This document shows, piece by piece, positions 60,065 to 64,000 of a stretch of DNA of 64,000 nt. The DNA lies in NCBI RefSeq assembly GCF_001687605.2, contig NZ_CP016539.2, forward strand, positions 464,501-528,500, read 5' to 3'. Below the pieces are notes generated by a model. That model was not told where the DNA came from. It did not search any database and worked only from the letters and a program-made list of their open reading frames with translations. Source of the DNA: Planococcus plakortidis (lineage in GTDB: Bacteria > Bacillota > Bacilli > Bacillales_A > Planococcaceae). Position numbers and translations under genes: made by a program. Numbering within the stretch: position 1 is the stretch's first letter; each line of letters opens with the position of its first letter.

Positions 60065-60372
60065 CAGGCTGTCGAGAAAGTTAAAAAGCCGTATTTTCCG
60101 AAGCTTATTGCTCGCTTTCCGTGGGGCGGGAATCGAGCCTCCTCATTCTCTGCGCTCACTGCGGGGTCTCTCAAACCCGCTGGTCCCACAGGAAAGATAA
60201 GGCCGAACTACGTGAGACCTTATCTTTGCGAAGTAATGCGCAGCATTATTGAGCAGAAGGGTTTACGAGCAAACGCTTCTCCAAATACTTAAATAGGTCA
60301 TTGATTTTTGAATGTCGAAAAGATGGTCAGCTTTTAATTTAATAACCGTCTAACAGACTTCTTCAACAAGCT
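60065..60372 (-). mobile_element. Element B: inverted relative of element A between duplicated terminators
   Basis: Read on the minus strand, this ~308-bp stretch has the same plan as element A (2047-2351): a left arm (60266-60372), a core hairpin GCGGGTTTGAGAGACCCCGC and a 54-bp block (60091-60144) identical to 2272-2325. Its ends are CAGGCTGTCGAGAAAGT and CAGCTTGTTGAAGAAGT, imperfect inverted repeats. It differs from A in two internal stretches. Both flanks carry the same terminator of the neighbouring MBL gene, an unrelated hairpin from that at element A. No coding sequence is present. Confidence 0.77.
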
Positions 60373-60400
60373 GAAAAGAGCGCTTATAGAAGCGCTCTTT
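60373..60400 (-). terminator. Rho-independent terminator, copy 2 flanking element B
   Basis: Same hairpin as 60035-60064 over at least 26 bases, 7 bp after the stop of the MBL-fold gene. This is likely the original terminator of that gene. Confidence 0.9.
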
Positions 60401-60407
60401 CAATCTT

Positions 60408-61259
60408 TCATTTCGTGTGGACAAACTTTCCGTGAGATGGAACGGCGACATCCGGGAAATGATTCGCCAGCTCAACCAGCCCTTTTGCCAATTGAGAACC
60501 TTTCATCGGCTTGCCGTGCCCTGTGGCAGCGAAAGAAGGCTTCAAGTCGGCAAGTTTCGAAACGGACTCCCAGGCAGCGCGCCAATCCGTCGTTAAATAC
60601 ACAGGCGGCCCGTGCACTTCTTTTTTCTGGCGCATCACTTTATAAAGTGAATCCTGCTTGACGGTGACAAAGGCATCTCCCGCAATCAATACGCGGCCGA
60701 CGTCCTTGAAGAACGAGACATGGCCTTTCGTATGGCCAGGTGTATGGAGCCAGCGCCAATTCGGCAGGTCAGGGATGCTGCCGTCTGGCGGCAATTCCAC
60801 TAAATGCTCGGAAATGTCGATGGCCTTGACAGGGAAGGTCTTGGACATTTTCGTGACCATCCCGCCTTCGACGCTGGAATCCGGTTCCGGGTAATCTTCC
60901 TTGCCGGTCAGGTACGGAAATTCTTCCGGATGGGCATAAACCGGGACTGGATGCTTTTCGAGGATGTCGATAAGCCCGCCGACATGGTCAAAATGGCCGT
61001 GGGTCAATAAAATCGATTGCAATTGCTGATCCGGGCCGAAGCGTTTTTCCGCTTCTTTCAGAATCTTGTCGGCGGAATGTGGCATCCCCGCGTCCACCAA
61101 TACCCAGCGCGGGCTGATGGATGGGTTGCCGATCAGGAAGACATTGGAGATTTTCGTCGTATAGCAATACGTATCGGGGGCGATTTCGATGCCCGAGCCG
61201 CTGCGGATTGACGTCATCGGCATGATTGCCTCGGTTTCAGTGCTGCGTTCCATATACAT
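60408..61259 (-). CDS. MBL-fold metallo-hydrolase
   Basis: This 283-residue protein is a metallo-beta-lactamase fold hydrolase. The metal-binding HGHFDHVGG motif lies near residues 86-94, with later HTPGHTKGHVSF (second histidine) and GDAFVT loop carrying the bridging aspartate. Both zinc sites appear complete. The group includes glyoxalase II-like, lactonase and RNase-like enzymes; with no special domain attached the substrate is open. The start at 61259 has AAGGAGGAATC just upstream. Its terminator has been duplicated by element B. Confidence 0.85.
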   Translation of the reverse strand: MYMERSTETEAIMPMTSIRSGSGIEIAPDTYCYTTKISNVFLIGNPSISPRWVLVDAGMPHSADKILKEAEKRFGPDQQLQSILLTHGHFDHVGGLIDILEKHPVPVYAHPEEFPYLTGKEDYPEPDSSVEGGMVTKMSKTFPVKAIDISEHLVELPPDGSIPDLPNWRWLHTPGHTKGHVSFFKDVGRVLIAGDAFVTVKQDSLYKVMRQKKEVHGPPVYLTTDWRAAWESVSKLADLKPSFAATGHGKPMKGSQLAKGLVELANHFPDVAVPSHGKFVHTK

Positions 61260-61407
61260 TGATTCCTCCTTAGCGATTGACTATTGAATTTTCTTCATAT
61301 GGATGGTTTACCCGCTATGCAGAATTCAAATCCTGGCGGTGTTTGAGTCTGCTGGCGTGATTCGGTAGAATGGAAGGAAGATTGCCAAGGAAGCAAGGTG
61401 CATAAAA

Positions 61408-62529
61408 ATGAAATCAATGATTATCATCGGCTCGGGAATCGTCGGGGCAAGCGCGGCGTATTATGCGGCGAAAGCGGGGAATCACGTCACGTTGATCGAC
61501 CGCGCGGACCGCGGGCAGGCGACAGGGGCGGCAGCGGGGATCGTCTGCCCATGGATTTCCCAAAGGCGCAACCAGGCCTGGTACCGTCTCGCCTCGAACG
61601 GTGCCGCATACTATCCGGTACTCATCAAAGAACTTGAAGCGCTCGGCGAGAAGGAGACCGGCTATAAACAAGTGGGCATCGTCAGTATCCACGAAGAATC
61701 GAAGCTCGATAAAATGGAGCAAAAGGCGCGCGAACGCCAAGCGGGATCTCCCGAGATGGGCGAACTTGAACGATTGACGCCTGAACAAACGAAAGCCAGG
61801 TTCCCTTATGCCGGAGACCGTTACGGTTCTTTATATGTCAGCGGCGCCGCGCGCGTCGATGGCAGCGCCATCCGTGATGCGCTGATCCGTTCTGCGAGAA
61901 GTTTAGGCGCAAGGTTCATCCAGGGTGACGCCATGCTGCTGATGGAAGAAGGGCAGGCGACCGGCGTGGAAGTGAATGGGGAGAGCTTGTCGGCAGACCA
62001 GATCATTTCTGCCGGCGGCGCATGGGCGGCTGAACTGTTTCGACCGCTCGGGCTTCACTTAAAAGTCGTCCCGCAAAAAGCGCAGATTTTGCATTTACAA
62101 TCAGGCGACACGGGAACAGGCGACTGGCCGGTTGCGATGGTGCCGTTCGGGCAATACATCGTGCCGTTTGAGGGCGGGCGCATCGTCGCCGGTGCGACGC
62201 ACGAGAACAATACCGGCTTTGATGACAAACTGACCGCCGGCGGCATTCTTCATATTTTGGAGAAAACCTTGGACGTTGCACCGGGTCTTGCCACGGCCGA
62301 ATTCACCGGGGCGGCCACGGGGTTCCGTCCGGCGACACTCAGCGCCTTGCCGTTCATCGGCCAAGTGCCGGGGCAGAAGAAGCTATTCGCCGCCAATGCG
62401 CTGGGTGCCTCGGGGCTCACGGCCGGGCCATATCTCGGCATGCAACTAGCGAAGCTGGCCGTTGGCGAAACGACGGACCTCGACATCAGTTTGTATCCAA
62501 TTGAAGAAGCTTTCGAAGAAAACGAATAA
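61408..62529 (+). CDS. FAD-dependent D-amino acid oxidase/dehydrogenase-like (DadA family)
   Basis: This 373-residue flavoprotein of the DAO family has the ADP-binding GSGIVGASAAYYAAKAGNHVTLIDR at its N terminus and the GAAAGIVCPWIS stretch typical of DadA/glycine-oxidase-like enzymes. A GATHENNTGFDDKLT block and GPYLGMQLAKLA near the C terminus close the FAD domain. Natural substrates could be D-amino acids, glycine or sarcosine; no partner subunits are next to it. The ATG at 61408 is preceded by GGAAGCAAGGTGCA. A strong terminator follows. Confidence 0.87.
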   Translation: MKSMIIIGSGIVGASAAYYAAKAGNHVTLIDRADRGQATGAAAGIVCPWISQRRNQAWYRLASNGAAYYPVLIKELEALGEKETGYKQVGIVSIHEESKLDKMEQKARERQAGSPEMGELERLTPEQTKARFPYAGDRYGSLYVSGAARVDGSAIRDALIRSARSLGARFIQGDAMLLMEEGQATGVEVNGESLSADQIISAGGAWAAELFRPLGLHLKVVPQKAQILHLQSGDTGTGDWPVAMVPFGQYIVPFEGGRIVAGATHENNTGFDDKLTAGGILHILEKTLDVAPGLATAEFTGAATGFRPATLSALPFIGQVPGQKKLFAANALGASGLTAGPYLGMQLAKLAVGETTDLDISLYPIEEAFEENE

Positions 62530-62530
62530 G

Positions 62531-62567
62531 AAAAGGCAGGAGGCCCGGGTCTCCTGCCTTTTTTATA
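62531..62567 (+). terminator. Rho-independent terminator
   Basis: AAAAGGCAGGAG and CTCCTGCCTTTTTT around GCCCGGGT. Confidence 0.93.
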
Positions 62568-62577
62568 TTGAAGAAGT

Positions 62578-62646
62578 CTATATTCTGCTGCGCATTACTT
62601 CGCGAAGCTGGGTTCTCACGGAGTTCGGGCTGCATTCATTTCGCCG
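62578..62646. repeat. Orphan hairpin module related to element B interior
   Basis: The phrases TGCGCATTACTTCGC and TTCTCACGGAGTTCGG repeat, with small changes, the interior of element B (rc of 60200-60255). The module lies between convergent genes with no conserved arms of the element. Confidence 0.45.
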
Positions 62647-62651
62647 GCAAG

Positions 62652-63887
62652 TTAATATCCATCAGCTTGCGCGAAAATTTTCCGGTAAGTTTCCAGGATG
62701 AACCGTTTATGGGGGAGCTCGGGCATCGGTTCGATCAACTCTTTCGCTTTTTGGGCATACGTTTTCGCCTGTTCGTGGTCGCCCAGCTGTTCGTAGATCA
62801 AGGCCATATACGCTTCTTTTTCATAATGCATCGCCAAGTCGTAAGGGTGATGGATGAACCGGTTCATGCGGTGCTGTTTGAAGCATTCGAGTGCTTCTTC
62901 GATCCGTCCCATCCCGAAGAGCGCCTTGCCTTTTTCCAGGAAATAAAAATCCTCTTCATCCAATAGTTGGCGCGTTTCTTCGAGCAGCCGGTCCGCTTTT
63001 TCGTACTCATGGGTGAAGGAATTCCAATAATGGATCTCGACGGCATGGGCATAAGCGGCGATTTCGGGATCATCGGAAAACTCCGCAAACAGTTTGAGCT
63101 TGCCGACATAATAATCCTTGCGTTCCAAATCTCCCGCGAGCATCGCTTCAAAGCCCGCAAGCCGGTACAGCGCATTGATCTGGTAAAAGATTTGATGCTC
63201 TTTGGAATAAGCGATCGCCTCTTCCATCAAGCGGCGGGCATTTTTCTTATCGCCAGTCGCGGAACACAGGATCGATTCGTAATAATCGAAGTCCAGTTTC
63301 TTCAGCGGGTCGAGGCTGCCCGATTGTTCTTCGATCAATTTGCGCGATTCCTGCAGCGACGCCAAAGCTTCCGCATATCGATGTTCCGTGAATTTCATGA
63401 GCGCACGGAACATATGGAGGTCGGCGACGGAATTGATCAAATGCAATTGTTCATAGATTTCTTCTGCCCGGTCAAACGCCGGCTTCCAATCATAGCGCTT
63501 CGAATGGTAGCAGCAGCGGCTGTAAATCTCGAGCAGGCGCGCCGATTCGTATCGAAACGGCAATTTCTCCACATACGGATGGATGTGTTCTGCGATTTCC
63601 GTATAAGCCCTTAGCATCTGTTCATCCGTTCCGGAGACTTTCCGGCGCTTTTCTTCGATTTCATCAAGCAAAGCGCGAAGTTCCGCGGTCGGCATCTCCT
63701 GTAGCAATTCCGTGCGGTCGATGCCAAGCCGTTCTGCGATATAGGAAAGGCTCTCCATCGAAGGGTTCGCTTTATTGTTCTCGATCAAGCTGAGCATGCC
63801 TTTCGTCAATCCATCCCCTGCAAGCGCCTGTAGGGTCAGGCCCTGCTCTTTACGTAAGCGTTTGATCCGCTCCCCTAAAGTTGCCAT
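62652..63887 (-). CDS. XRE-type HTH regulator with TPR domain
   Basis: This 411-residue protein begins with a lambda-repressor-like helix-turn-helix (LGERIKRLRKEQGLTLQALAG, then GMLSLIENNKANPSMESLSYIAERL, about residues 4-55), followed by a long all-helical region of tetratricopeptide-like repeats to the C terminus, the architecture of Rgg/PlcR/NprR-type or Bacillus aspartate-phosphatase-related regulators that bind small peptides. No peptide gene was recognised in the remaining 110 bases. Its start has CAGGTGAATTT on the minus strand. Peptide ligand and targets are inference. Confidence 0.83.
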   Translation of the reverse strand: MATLGERIKRLRKEQGLTLQALAGDGLTKGMLSLIENNKANPSMESLSYIAERLGIDRTELLQEMPTAELRALLDEIEEKRRKVSGTDEQMLRAYTEIAEHIHPYVEKLPFRYESARLLEIYSRCCYHSKRYDWKPAFDRAEEIYEQLHLINSVADLHMFRALMKFTEHRYAEALASLQESRKLIEEQSGSLDPLKKLDFDYYESILCSATGDKKNARRLMEEAIAYSKEHQIFYQINALYRLAGFEAMLAGDLERKDYYVGKLKLFAEFSDDPEIAAYAHAVEIHYWNSFTHEYEKADRLLEETRQLLDEEDFYFLEKGKALFGMGRIEEALECFKQHRMNRFIHHPYDLAMHYEKEAYMALIYEQLGDHEQAKTYAQKAKELIEPMPELPHKRFILETYRKIFAQADGY

Positions 63888-63928
63888 AAATTCACCTGCT
63901 TTTTTCTTATTTAGCTAAAATCACTGGC

Positions 63929-63951
63929 ATGGCAGCGGCTGCCGTGCCGTT
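63929..63951. other. Hairpin upstream of the XRE/TPR gene
   Basis: GGCATGGCAGC and GCTGCCGTGCC pair around one base. It lies in the leader of the regulator gene and has no T run, so it is not a normal terminator; it may be an operator or an mRNA structure. Confidence 0.4.
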
Positions 63952-64000
63952 CTTGCTTTCATTGTAAACGAAGGAAAGGCGTTTTACCTGCCCGAAACAC

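Overview
The window looks like chromosomal DNA of a Gram-positive, low- to mid-GC member of the Bacillales, most likely a Planococcus-type organism in the Planococcaceae. This rests on the protein flavour, strong AAGGAGG-type ribosome binding sites with some TTG and GTG starts, sigma-A and sigma-B type promoters, a T-box leader, TnrA/GlnR-like boxes and a Bacillus-type set of stress genes. No rRNA, tRNA, CRISPR array, prophage or intact transposase gene was seen. Species assignment is inference.

Layout. 1-2.0 kb: end of a siderophore ABC transporter (permease fragment and ATPase) and a PAP2 phosphatase. 2.4-4.2 kb: nitrogen-regulated glnK-amt with three TnrA/GlnR-type boxes. 4.2-9.1 kb: a uracil-DNA glycosylase-like protein, ZupT, a DUF4003 protein, a NiaP-like transporter and a GNAT. 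9.1-11.7 kb: a three-gene OpuC/OsmF-type osmolyte ABC transporter. 11.9-16.0 kb: an acyl-CoA degradation cluster (thiolase, SDR, acyl-CoA dehydrogenase, CoA transferase). 16.0-20.8 kb: a T-box-controlled tryptophan operon, trpD-trpC-trpFB-trpA, in which trpF and trpB are one uninterrupted frame and trpE/trpG are absent. 20.8-32.4 kb: DNA repair, arsenic resistance (arsR-arsB), Mn-pyrophosphatase, FrnE-like DsbA, azoreductase, a FAD/Rieske oxidoreductase, YceI, MurB and a cation/proton antiporter. 32.5-40.9 kb: penicillin-acylase-family protein, paired CrcB fluoride channels, P1 peptidase, UspA, and cadC-cadA. 40.9-54.6 kb: small sigma-B-type membrane proteins, MntR, CvfB, a MhqR-boxed dioxygenase, several acetyltransferases, MFS transporters, a lipid kinase, an AraC regulator, a YidC paralogue and a VanY-type carboxypeptidase. 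55-64 kb: cardiolipin synthase, a squalene/phytoene synthase-family enzyme, an overlapping sucrose-phosphate synthase/phosphatase-like pair, an MBL-fold hydrolase, a DadA-type oxidase and an XRE/TPR regulator.

The most unusual signal is in intergenic DNA. Two related elements of about 305 bp (2047-2351 and, inverted, 60065-60372) each sit between two near-identical copies of the local Rho-independent terminator, and the two loci have unrelated terminators. This is the signature expected of a small non-autonomous mobile element that duplicates a whole terminator hairpin as its target site and so leaves termination intact on both sides. The elements share a 54-bp identical block, a conserved left arm and imperfect inverted ends, but differ in internal hairpin modules. 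Related module-like sequences occur at 27360-27545, about 54.7-55.3 kb and 62578-62646.

Functionally the window mixes housekeeping with defence against metals (As, Cd/Zn, Mn), fluoride, quinones or electrophiles and osmotic stress. Putative sucrose synthesis and osmolyte uptake fit a salt- or cold-tolerant lifestyle.
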